From positions 236,189-300,188 of the forward strand of contig NZ_LJGU01000113.1 in NCBI RefSeq assembly GCF_001751245.1: a DNA stretch of 64,000 bases. Direction: 5' to 3'. Below are positions 1 to 7,895 of this stretch, piece after piece; positions within the stretch are counted from its first letter, which is position 1, and each line of letters starts with the position of its first letter. This stretch comes from Streptomyces oceani. Lineage in GTDB: Bacteria > Actinomycetota > Actinomycetes > Streptomycetales > Streptomycetaceae. The notes under the pieces are model-generated. The model was not told where the DNA came from and made no database searches. It worked only from the letters and a program-made list of their open reading frames with translations. The translations under genes were made by a program, and so were the position numbers.

Positions 1-76
1 AGTTCGGGCATGGAGGGTTGGGCCTTTCGGATCGCCTACGGTCGGATTCGGCTGCCGTGTCCCGGGACCCCGTGGG

Positions 77-1327
77 TCACTGGGCGCGTACCTCGAGGAG
101 CGGCACCAGTTGCTCGGCCGAGGTCGCTGATCCGTGCATACCCACCAGCGCGGACTCGTTGGGCTCCGCGCGGGAGGCGATGACGGCCGCTTCCCCGCTC
201 ATCGCCACCACGACATCACCGATCCGCTCGCGCACCCGCGCCTCGACGCGGGGCCCGAACCATCCGAGCGCGCACGCCTCGTCGCGAGTGGCCACCCACG
301 CCTGGTCGGCCAGCACCTCCCGCCAGACCGCGGCCACGTCGGAGGCCGCGCCCGGCACCGCGTACAGGTGTCGCAGCCGTCCCTCGCCGCCGAGCCGCGC
401 GACACCCGCGCTCAGCTCCCAGTCCTCGTCGAAGTCGAACCGGGCCGCCGCCGTGTCGGGTACGTCCACCATGCCGTGGTCCGCGGTGACGTAGAGCACG
501 GACCTGGGCGGCAGTTGCTCGGCCAGACGCTGTGCCAAGCGGTCGACGTACTGCAGTTGTCCGCGCCACGCGTCGGAGTCCATGCCGTAACGGTGCCCGT
601 GCCCGTCGAGTTCGGCGTAGTACGTGTAGACGAGCGCGCGGTCGCCGGCGCCCAACCGCTCGGCCGCCAGGTCCATACGCTCCTCAGCCGCCAGCCGACC
701 GTGGAACGTACCACCGGAGAGGGCGACCTGGGTCAGCGGCGTGTGCTCGAAGTGGGGGGCGGAGACCTGGCAGGTGGCGACGCCCGCGGCGTGCGCCTGC
801 TGGAAGACGGTCGGATGCGGCTGCCAACCGTGCGGGTCCGTCCAGGGCTGCCAGCGCAACTGGTTCATCAACTCCCCGGTGTCGGGGTTGCGTACGGCGT
901 AACCCAGCAGGCCGTGCTCACCCGGGGGCAGGCCGGTGCCCACGGAGGCCAGCGACGTCGCGGTGGTGGATGGGAAGCCACAGGTCAGCGGCCGGCCCGT
1001 GGCGCCCTGAGCATCCCCCAGCAGTGAGCCGAGGAACGGCGCCTCCTCCGGATGCGCCGACAGCGCTTCCCAGCCCAGGCCGTCCACCAGGAACACGCAC
1101 GCCCGGTCCGCCGGCTCCAGCGTCAGCCCGGTGGTCAGGCCCGGCACCCCCTGCGCTGAGGCGATCGCCGGCAGCAGGTCCGCGAGCGCGGCTACGCCGT
1201 ACCGGGGCACGGGGACGGAGGTCGGATCGAGTGGTACGGGCTCCGGATGGACATCCCGTCCGCTCCAGCCGTCGCCTCCCGTCCGGGACGCCCGGGCGGC
1301 CTCCCCCGTCTCCTCCCCCGTGGTCAC
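77..1327 (-). CDS. Alkaline-phosphatase superfamily protein (nucleotide pyrophosphatase/phosphodiesterase type)
   Basis: A 416-residue protein of the type I phosphodiesterase/nucleotide pyrophosphatase family, which hydrolyses phosphate mono- or diesters at a two-metal centre; the substrate here is unknown. The first metal Asp lies in VDGLGW (about residue 82), the nucleophile Thr in FPSTTATS (about 121), further metal ligands in LDGHGH and TADHGMVD, and a last His in GMHGS near the C-terminus, so the active site looks complete. No signal peptide is visible and the protein is probably cytoplasmic. The GTG start overlaps the stop of the upstream DUF5998 gene by 4 bp, so the two are translationally coupled. 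Family assignment is firm; function is not. Confidence 0.88.
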   Translation of the reverse strand: MTTGEETGEAARASRTGGDGWSGRDVHPEPVPLDPTSVPVPRYGVAALADLLPAIASAQGVPGLTTGLTLEPADRACVFLVDGLGWEALSAHPEEAPFLGSLLGDAQGATGRPLTCGFPSTTATSLASVGTGLPPGEHGLLGYAVRNPDTGELMNQLRWQPWTDPHGWQPHPTVFQQAHAAGVATCQVSAPHFEHTPLTQVALSGGTFHGRLAAEERMDLAAERLGAGDRALVYTYYAELDGHGHRYGMDSDAWRGQLQYVDRLAQRLAEQLPPRSVLYVTADHGMVDVPDTAAARFDFDEDWELSAGVARLGGEGRLRHLYAVPGAASDVAAVWREVLADQAWVATRDEACALGWFGPRVEARVRERIGDVVVAMSGEAAVIASRAEPNESALVGMHGSATSAEQLVPLLEVRAQ

Positions 1328-1923
1328 CGAGAGGACCTCGTACGCGCGGCCACGGTCGCCTCGGACAGCGACTGCGCGAAAGCCAGGGTCTGACGGACCG
1401 TCTCCGGCCCGTCGCCCGCCTCGCTCACCCGCAGGGAGAGATCGTCGGCCGTGCTCGTCCCGGTGTATCCGTGGTCCGCCTCGCAGTTCGGATCCGCGCA
1501 GGTGGCCGGCTCCATGTCGATCCGGGCGACCGCGCCCCAGCCGATGGTGAGCACCACCTCCCGGGGCAGCGCGCCCGGGGTGTACGACTCGGGGTCGGCG
1601 ACCACCCGGGAGAGCACCACCGAGGAGATCCGCTCCAGGCTCACGGACTCCGTGGAGGTCGTGGCGTAGGGCGACGGAGAGGTCCCGTCCGCCGGCTGCT
1701 CGTCGGTGTGACTGACGATGAACCTGGTGCCGGTGAGCACCAGCACGGTGACGTGCCGCCGCACCTCGTTCGAGTCGAACGTCGTCTCCTGATGGACCAG
1801 ATACGAGGATACCGGCTCGCCTCCCACGGCCGCTTCGACGGCCTCGCCAACGAGAGCCGGGTAGTAACCACTGCGCTCAATCGCCGTGCGCAGCCCTTGG
1901 GTCGTCGTACTGGTCTTCGCCAT
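1324..1923 (-). CDS. DUF5998 family protein
   Basis: A 199-residue protein matching the actinobacterial DUF5998 family as I recall it. It starts at an ATG, contains TTFDSNEVRRHVTVLVLTG near residues 47-65 and a short Cys/His patch (CADPNCEADH) near 141-150 that might bind a metal. No signal peptide or membrane segment is visible. It precedes and overlaps by 4 bp the phosphodiesterase-like gene, which suggests a shared process. No biochemical function is known to me. Confidence 0.85.
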   Translation of the reverse strand: MAKTSTTTQGLRTAIERSGYYPALVGEAVEAAVGGEPVSSYLVHQETTFDSNEVRRHVTVLVLTGTRFIVSHTDEQPADGTSPSPYATTSTESVSLERISSVVLSRVVADPESYTPGALPREVVLTIGWGAVARIDMEPATCADPNCEADHGYTGTSTADDLSLRVSEAGDGPETVRQTLAFAQSLSEATVAARTRSSR

Positions 1924-1950
1924 GGGGCCATCCTACGGCTCGGCCCGGGG

Positions 1951-4713
1951 TCAGTACGCAGGCAGGCGGCGGGCGGCATCGTCCCTGTGCGGCGGCTCGG
2001 TGACCCGCACCGTGGCACCCAGCACGGTCAGTCCCCGCGGTGCGACGACGACCGGTTCGAGGTCGGCGGCGACGATCTCGGGATGGTCGTCCAGCAGTCG
2101 GGAGACCCGCAGGAGGAGTTCCTCCAGGGCGGAGGTGTCCACCGGTTGTGTGCCGCGCCAGCCGAACAGGATGGGCGCGGACCGGATGGCGCGTACGAGG
2201 TCCGCCACGTCCCGGTCCGTCGACGGGATCAACCGGTGCGCCATGTCGCCGAGCAGCTCGGCGGGCGTACCGGCGAGGCCGAAGGACAGGACCGCGCCGA
2301 TCATCGGATCGACCGCCGCCCGGATGACCGTGTCCACCCCGCGCGGCGCCATCGCCTGGACGACCGGACGGAGTTCCGCGGGGCCGCCGAGTGCCTCGGT
2401 GAGTTCGCCGTAGACCCGGCGCAGCTCGGATCGGCTGGCGATGTCCAGCCGTACGCCGCCGAGGTCGGCGCGGTGCCGCAGGTGCGGGGCGGTGGCCTTC
2501 AACGCCACGGGGTAGCCCAGTTGGCGTGCCGCGTGCACCGCGGCCTCCGGGGTGGGTGCCGGCCGGGCGGCCTGGATCGGGATGCCGTAGTAGTCCAGCA
2601 GCTGGGCGGTGTCCTCCGCGGTGAGCGAGCGGCTACGGGCCCGCTCGGGGGTGCTGCCGAGAGGTGGCGCGGCGGGCGCCTGGGCGGGCGGCCGGGTGGG
2701 ACCCGGCGCTGGAGTACCGGATGCGCCGGCCGGCTCCCCCTCATGAGTGACCCGCTCGAGCAGTTCGGCCGCGGCCGACTCCCGTACCTCGAACTCGGGC
2801 ACCCGGCCCGGTGACGCCGCGGAGCGCCGCCACGCGGCGTGTCGTACGGCCTGGGTGAGGGCGCGGACGCCGCGTTCGGGCGCGGGATAGGCCGGAATGG
2901 AGTGATCGGCGAGCGCCTGGTCCAGCCCCTCGATAGCCAGGTGCACCACCACCAGCGGCTTCGTGGCGCCTTCCGTGGCCTCGTTGAGCGCCTCGGCCAG
3001 CGCGACGACCGGGATGTCGTCCACCCACGGGATCAGGGTGACGAGGACCGCGTCGGTCTGCGGGTCAGCGACGGCGGCGCGCGTGGCTTCTCGGAGGTCC
3101 TCCGGGGTGGCGGAGGTCGTGAGGTCCACGACGGGCAGCGGACGCAGCCCTTCGGTGAGGCAGACGTCGAAGCTGAGCAGGGACAGCGACTCGGTGTTTC
3201 CCAACACCGCGATCCTGGGCCCTTCGGGGAGCGGCTGGGAGGCCAGCAGAATGCCGGTGTCGAGTTGTTCCGTGACGGTGTCCACGGTGAGCGCGCCGGC
3301 CTGCCTCAGCAGCGCCGAGACGGTGGCCTCGGGCGTACGGGACGCGGGCGCCGCGTGTCCGGGCGGCGGCGCGCTGCCGCTGTGCCGCGCGCCCTTGACG
3401 ACGACCAGGGGTTTGCGTACGGCGACGCGACGTGCCAGCCGGGTGAACTTGCGTGGATTGCCGATGGATTCGAGATACATCAGCACCACGTCGGTGTCCG
3501 GGTCGTCGTCCCAGTACTGCAGCACGTCGTTTCCGGACACGTCCGCACGGTTGCCCGCGGAGACGAAGCTCGACAGGCCGACACCACGCCGATGCAGGCC
3601 GCTCAGCAGCGCGATCCCGATCGCGCCGGACTGGGTGAAGAGTCCGATGCGGCCACGCTCCGGGGAGACCGTCGAGGGCGTGGCGTTGAGCCGTACGTCG
3701 GGGTTGGTGTTGATCACGCCCAGGGCGTTGGGCCCGATGACCCGCATGCCGTACGCACGGGCTTGGCGCACCAGGGCGCGTTGTTCGTCCCGGGTGAACT
3801 CGGCGGAGAGGACGACCAACCCCTGCACGCCGTGCTCGCCGCAGTCCGCGACGACGGCGGGCACCTGCTCGGCGGGGACGGCCACCACGGCCAGATCGAC
3901 GGCCTCCGGGACGGCCCCGACCGACCGGTGGGCGGCGACCCCGGCGAGCGTGGAGCCCTCTGGGGCTACCCGGTTCACGGCGTACGTGCGACCGGTGAAG
4001 GAGGCGTTGCCGAGTGCCTCCAGGACGGTACGTCCGGCTCCGCCGGGCCCGCGGGACACCCCGACGACGGCGACCGAGGCGGGGGCGAGCAGGCGCTGCA
4101 CGGAACGGCCCTCGGCACGCTGCTCCCGGGCGTGCATCACGGCGAGCGAGCGTTCGGTGGGCTCCAGGTCGAGTGTGAGGTGCACCGAGCCGTCCGCGAA
4201 GCTTCGCTGCTGTGAGTAGCCGGCGTCCGTGAACACCTTGATCATCTTGGTGTTCGCGGGCAATACCTCGGCGATGAACCGACGGACCCCGCGCTCCCGG
4301 GCGACGGCGGCGATGTGCTCCAGCAGCGCGGAGGCGATGCCCCGTCCCTGCTGGTCGTCACGCACCAGGAAGGCGACCTCGGCCTCGTCCGCGGGAGCGG
4401 TCGCCGGGCGACCGACGGAGTCGATCCGGTCGTATCGCACCGTCGCGATGAACTCGTCACCGACGGTGACGGCGAGACCCACGCGGTCGTCGTAGTCGTG
4501 GTGGGTGAAGCGCTCCACATCACGGTCGGAGAGCCGAGGGTAGGGAGCGAAGAAGCGATAGTACTTCGACTCGTCGGAGACCCGCTCGTAGAACGCCACG
4601 AGCCGGTCTGCGTCGTCGTGCCCGATGGGCCGCACGCGGGCGGTGCCACCGTCGCGCAGCACGACGTCGGCCTCCCAGTGGGCAGGGTATGCACGCTCCG
4701 TCAAGGTACGCAT
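1951..4713 (-). CDS. PatA-like protein acetyltransferase: N-terminal GNAT fused to ADP-forming acyl-CoA synthetase
   Basis: About 920 residues. The N-terminal 170 residues are a GNAT domain (acetyl-CoA loop DQQGRGIASALLEH), followed by a CoA-binding Rossmann domain (VAVVGVSRGPGGAG), a CoA-ligase domain (GRIGLFTQSGAIGIALL) and an ATP-grasp domain at the C-terminus (GYPVALKATAPHLRHRADLGG). Such proteins acetylate and inactivate AMP-forming acyl-CoA synthetases. GNAT-first order matches the S. lividans PatA described in the literature, whereas enterobacterial Pat has GNAT last. The start at ATG 4713 (MRTLTERAYPAHWEADV) is preferred over an upstream in-frame ATG that would run into the HPr promoter. 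It is divergent from HPr, coupling carbon uptake and acyl-CoA control by position only. Confidence 0.88.
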   Translation of the reverse strand: MRTLTERAYPAHWEADVVLRDGGTARVRPIGHDDADRLVAFYERVSDESKYYRFFAPYPRLSDRDVERFTHHDYDDRVGLAVTVGDEFIATVRYDRIDSVGRPATAPADEAEVAFLVRDDQQGRGIASALLEHIAAVARERGVRRFIAEVLPANTKMIKVFTDAGYSQQRSFADGSVHLTLDLEPTERSLAVMHAREQRAEGRSVQRLLAPASVAVVGVSRGPGGAGRTVLEALGNASFTGRTYAVNRVAPEGSTLAGVAAHRSVGAVPEAVDLAVVAVPAEQVPAVVADCGEHGVQGLVVLSAEFTRDEQRALVRQARAYGMRVIGPNALGVINTNPDVRLNATPSTVSPERGRIGLFTQSGAIGIALLSGLHRRGVGLSSFVSAGNRADVSGNDVLQYWDDDPDTDVVLMYLESIGNPRKFTRLARRVAVRKPLVVVKGARHSGSAPPPGHAAPASRTPEATVSALLRQAGALTVDTVTEQLDTGILLASQPLPEGPRIAVLGNTESLSLLSFDVCLTEGLRPLPVVDLTTSATPEDLREATRAAVADPQTDAVLVTLIPWVDDIPVVALAEALNEATEGATKPLVVVHLAIEGLDQALADHSIPAYPAPERGVRALTQAVRHAAWRRSAASPGRVPEFEVRESAAAELLERVTHEGEPAGASGTPAPGPTRPPAQAPAAPPLGSTPERARSRSLTAEDTAQLLDYYGIPIQAARPAPTPEAAVHAARQLGYPVALKATAPHLRHRADLGGVRLDIASRSELRRVYGELTEALGGPAELRPVVQAMAPRGVDTVIRAAVDPMIGAVLSFGLAGTPAELLGDMAHRLIPSTDRDVADLVRAIRSAPILFGWRGTQPVDTSALEELLLRVSRLLDDHPEIVAADLEPVVVAPRGLTVLGATVRVTEPPHRDDAARRLPAY

Positions 4714-4810
4714 GGGGTCAGGGTAACCACCCGTCGCCCGTTCGGCGGTCGTTCGTCGGGCGTCGTCGGCGTTGGAGGGCTGGGGTGGAGGCAGCGGAGT
4801 TGTCTGCCAG

Positions 4811-4826
4811 ACTGGTCTAGACAACA
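4811..4826 (+). promoter_or_regulatory. DasR-responsive element (dre) before the HPr gene
   Basis: ACTGGTCTAGACAACA is a near-perfect copy of the DasR operator (core TGGTCTAGACCA; one mismatch over the 12-bp core). It lies 25 bp before the HPr start and within the divergent region shared with the PatA-like gene. DasR, the GntR-type N-acetylglucosamine regulator of streptomycetes, is known to control pts genes including ptsH through such sites. Confidence 0.85.
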
Positions 4827-4850
4827 GTAACGATGCGAAGGGCTATCACC

Positions 4851-5132
4851 ATGGCTGAGCGCCGCGTCTCGATCGGCTGGGCCGAGGGCTTGCACGCCCG
4901 TCCCGCCTCCATATTCTGCCGTGCCGCCGGCGCGGCGGGCGTCCCCGTCACCGTACGCAAGGGCGACGGCGAACCCGTGAACGCCGCCTCCATGCTGAAG
5001 GTGCTCGGGCTGGGCGCCGAGGGAGGCGAGGAGATCGTGCTGGCTTCCGAGGCGGACGGCGCCGATGAAGCCCTGGACCGGCTGGCGAAGCTGGTCTCGG
5101 ACGGGTTGGAGGAGCTTCCGGAGACGGTCTGA
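4851..5132 (+). CDS. ptsH: HPr phosphocarrier protein of the sugar phosphotransferase system
   Basis: A 93-residue HPr. It accepts phosphate from enzyme I on His15 (motif GLHARPAS) and passes it to IIA domains for sugar (chiefly GlcNAc) uptake. The second conserved segment NAASMLKVLGLGAEGGEE covers the usual Ser46 region. An earlier in-frame ATG at 4833 would add MRRAIT; the ATG at 4851 is preferred because it gives the standard length and has GAAGG (4837-4841) as ribosome binding site. A DasR-type operator precedes it, and a strong hairpin follows at 5152. Monocistronic. Confidence 0.95.
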   Translation: MAERRVSIGWAEGLHARPASIFCRAAGAAGVPVTVRKGDGEPVNAASMLKVLGLGAEGGEEIVLASEADGADEALDRLAKLVSDGLEELPETV

Positions 5133-5151
5133 ACCATCCGAGCGCACGTGC

Positions 5152-5185
5152 GGTCCCGCCACCTCCGGCTGGAGGCGGCGGGACC
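5152..5185. terminator. Bidirectional terminator hairpin between HPr and M23 genes
   Basis: Arms GGTCCCGCC and GGCGGGACC are perfectly complementary, with an additional inner stem CCTCC/GGAGG and a GGCT loop. It sits between convergent genes. No T-run follows, which is common for streptomycete terminators. Confidence 0.7.
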
Positions 5186-5244
5186 GGGCGTGCTCGCGGG
5201 ATCGGGCGTGCTGCTGAGGGCTCCCGCTGAAACCGCGAATCCGC

Positions 5245-6087
5245 TCAGACGTTGACTCCGTGCTGACGGAGGTAGGCGAGCGGGTCGACGTCGGAGCCGT
5301 ACTCGGCACCGCTGCGTACTTCGAAGTGCAGGTGCGGGCCGCTGCTGTTCCCGGTGCTGCCGGAGAGCGCGATCTGTTGACCGGCGCCCACCTGCTGACC
5401 CGCGGACACTTGCAGCGAAGAGAGGTGCGCGTACTGCGTGTACATCCCGTCCTCGTGCTGGATCACCACGCGATAGCCGTACGAACCCGACCAGCCGGCC
5501 TCGACCACCTCCCCGTCGGTCACCGACTGCACGGCGGTCCCGGAGGAGGCGGAGAAATCCGCGCCGGTGTGCTGGCCCGAGGACCACGAACCGCCGGCGG
5601 AGCCGTACTCGGTGGAAACCGAGCCGCCGGCTATCGGTGCGACATAGCCACCCACGGCCGAACGCGGCTCCGCCGACCGGGCCGCACGCTCCTCGACCCG
5701 CTCCTGGGCACGAGCCTCGGCACGGGCTTCCGCCCGCTCAGCGGCGCGCTTCCTGGCCTCGGCCTCCGCCTTCTTCTTCGACTCGGCGGCGTGCTCCTTC
5801 GCGTCGGCCCGCGCCGCCGCGGTGGCTTCCGCGCGGACGGCGGAGCTCTGCTGGTTGTTGGCTTGCTCGTTGACCGAAACCGCCAGCCCGTCATCGAGGG
5901 TGACGGTCTGGGTGAGGCCGCCGTGGGCGGGTTGCTGTGCCTGCTGCCCGGTGGCCGCCATCGCCGGGGACGCGAGCGAGCCCACGGCCCCCACGGTCGC
6001 CAGGCCGGCCAGTCCGGCGACCTGTGCGCCCTTCCGGTCGGCACGGGTCGGACGTCGGTGCTTGCCCGTGGGACGGGTGAACGCCAT
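5245..6087 (-). CDS. Secreted M23 family metallopeptidase (LytM-type cell-wall hydrolase)
   Basis: A 280-residue secreted peptidoglycan endopeptidase. An RPTRADRKGA-type basic start is followed by a hydrophobic segment and a likely signal peptidase site after ASPAMA (about residue 44). Residues ~80-145 are an Ala/Glu/Arg-rich predicted coiled coil (repeated AEA/RAE). The M23 domain (about 150-275) keeps the zinc ligands HTGADF (H, D) and HLHFEV (HxH). ATG start with GGAAAGGAG as ribosome binding site. The 5' leader is a c-di-AMP riboswitch, so expression should respond to that second messenger, as known for streptomycete cell-wall hydrolases. Confidence 0.93.
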   Translation of the reverse strand: MAFTRPTGKHRRPTRADRKGAQVAGLAGLATVGAVGSLASPAMAATGQQAQQPAHGGLTQTVTLDDGLAVSVNEQANNQQSSAVRAEATAAARADAKEHAAESKKKAEAEARKRAAERAEARAEARAQERVEERAARSAEPRSAVGGYVAPIAGGSVSTEYGSAGGSWSSGQHTGADFSASSGTAVQSVTDGEVVEAGWSGSYGYRVVIQHEDGMYTQYAHLSSLQVSAGQQVGAGQQIALSGSTGNSSGPHLHFEVRSGAEYGSDVDPLAYLRQHGVNV

Positions 6088-6111
6088 GTGTGGCGTGCTC
6101 CTTTCCTTCCT

Positions 6112-6315
6112 TCTCGCCTACCGGGTTAGCTGACGGGTTCGGAGCAGGAAGGTCTCCTACGGGCCCCTCTCTCAAGGCCGCCCGATTCACCCCCGGGACT
6201 GCGTGTGGGTCCCCGGCTCCCATGGCTCGCACCACGGGGATTCGGCGATGACCGTACGTCGGCCGCGGTTGCGGACGCTTCTGACGCACAGCCGCGAAGA
6301 CGCTAAGCCGCGCGT
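6112..6315 (-). promoter_or_regulatory. ydaO/yuaA-type c-di-AMP riboswitch
   Basis: On the minus strand the leader of the M23 gene carries the conserved blocks of this class in order: a P1-proximal CGCGGCTTAGCGTCTTCGCGG, GCCGAATCCCC, GGAGCCGGGGACC, GGGGGTGAATCGGG, and the signature CCGAACCCGTCAGCTAACC followed by CGGTAGGC (6116-6142). The aptamer ends just before the ribosome binding site region. ydaO riboswitches bind c-di-AMP and usually switch expression off. Exact ends are estimated. Confidence 0.9.
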
Positions 6316-6491
6316 CTCGGAACCACCAAGCGAATCCCGCCATTTGTCACACACGCCACAGGACAGAGCGGAGATCATCGGAAGAAGCGGACAATACGCA
6401 CCTCCCTGAGGTGCACTCAACTCCCCAGGGAGGCCGCTCATATGGGCGGATAGCGGGCGGCTGACACCGACTCAGCCAACCGCCCCAAGTG

Positions 6492-7895
6492 CTAGGAGCC
6501 CGTGACGATCTTCACCTCACCGATGCCCAACTGCCGTACTGGTTCCGCGATCTGCTCGGCGTCCCCGACCAGGATGGTGACCAGGCGGTCCGCCGGGAAG
6601 GCGTTCACGACGGCCGCGGTGGCCTCGACCGTGCCCGTCTCGGCCAGTCGCGCGTACATCTGCGCCTGGAAGTCGTCGGGCAGTTCCTGCTCGACCTGGT
6701 CGGCCAGGGTGTCGGCGACGGCCGCCGCCGTCTCGTACTTCAGCGGTGCCACCCCGACGAGGTTCTGCACCGCCACATCCCGCTCGTCGTCCGTCAGGCC
6801 CTCGGCCGCCAGGGTGCGCAGCACCTGCCACAGGTCCGCCAGAGCCGGGCCCGTCACCTCGGTGGCGACCGAACCGCTGATGGCCAGCAGCGCCGCACCC
6901 GAGCCATCCGGAGCCGAGCGCATCACCTGACCGAAGGCGCGGACGCCGTAGGTGTAGCCCTTCTCCTCACGCAGCACCCGGTCCAGCCGCGAGGTGAGCG
7001 TGCCGCCCAGACAGTACGTGCCCAACACCTGGGCGGGCCAGATCCGGTCGTGCCGATCCGCTCCGATCCGTCCGAGCAGCAGCTGGGTCTGCACTGATCC
7101 GGGGCGGTCCACGATCACGACACGTCCGGTGTCGTCCGCTGTGATCGGCTTCACCGGCTGGGCCTCGGCCGCGGAGCCGCTCCACACGCCGAGCGTGTCG
7201 GCGAGCGAGGAGTCCAGGTCCACGCCTGTCAGGTCGCCCACGACCACGACGGTGGACGTGGCGGGTCGGATATGGGCCGCGTAGAAGGACCGCACGGCGT
7301 CGGTGTCGATCCGCGCGACCGTCTCGGCCGTGCCCAGTCGGGGACGCGAGATCCGGGCATGCGCCGGGAAGAGTTCCCTGGAGAGTTCCTTGGCGGCGCG
7401 ACGAGCCGGGTTCGCCTGCTCGTGCGGGATCTCGTCCAACCGGTTGCTCACCAGTCGCTCGATCTCACCGTCCGGGAAGGCGGGCGCTCGCAAGGCGTCC
7501 GCGAGCAGGCCGAGGCCCTTGGACAGTCGGGACGCGGGCACCTCGAGGGAGACCCGCAGCCCGGGGTGGTCCGCGTACGTGTCCAGGGTGGCACCGCAGC
7601 GCTCGAGTTCCGCCGCGAACTCCTCGGCGCTGTGCTTGTCCGTCCCCTCGGCGAGGGCACGGGCCATGATCGTGGCGACCCCGTCGAGCCCCTCCGGCTC
7701 CGCGTCCAACGGAGCCAGCAGGTTGACGTCCACGGCGACGACCTGTTGCCCGGGACGATGGCAGCGCAGGACTGTCAGGCCGTTGTCCAGTGTGCCTCGC
7801 TCGGGAGCGGGAAAGGCCCACGGCGTGGGTGTCCCCCCGGCGGGGCGCGGGTGGAGATCCATGCTCGTGCCCGTGGGAGTGGCGACGTCGTTCAC
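6492..7895 (-). CDS. M16 family peptidase, non-catalytic subunit
   Basis: A 467-residue M16 (pitrilysin/insulinase-like) protein without the HxxEH zinc motif, but with the substrate-binding Arg/Tyr motif region (REEKGYTYGVRAF, about residue 320). In two-component M16B peptidases this pattern marks the partner that binds substrate while the other subunit supplies the zinc site. Its ATG overlaps the stop of the upstream catalytic subunit by 4 bp, so the two are co-translated and very probably form a heterodimer. No signal peptide is visible. Substrate unknown. Confidence 0.88.
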   Translation of the reverse strand: MNDVATPTGTSMDLHPRPAGGTPTPWAFPAPERGTLDNGLTVLRCHRPGQQVVAVDVNLLAPLDAEPEGLDGVATIMARALAEGTDKHSAEEFAAELERCGATLDTYADHPGLRVSLEVPASRLSKGLGLLADALRAPAFPDGEIERLVSNRLDEIPHEQANPARRAAKELSRELFPAHARISRPRLGTAETVARIDTDAVRSFYAAHIRPATSTVVVVGDLTGVDLDSSLADTLGVWSGSAAEAQPVKPITADDTGRVVIVDRPGSVQTQLLLGRIGADRHDRIWPAQVLGTYCLGGTLTSRLDRVLREEKGYTYGVRAFGQVMRSAPDGSGAALLAISGSVATEVTGPALADLWQVLRTLAAEGLTDDERDVAVQNLVGVAPLKYETAAAVADTLADQVEQELPDDFQAQMYARLAETGTVEATAAVVNAFPADRLVTILVGDAEQIAEPVRQLGIGEVKIVTGS

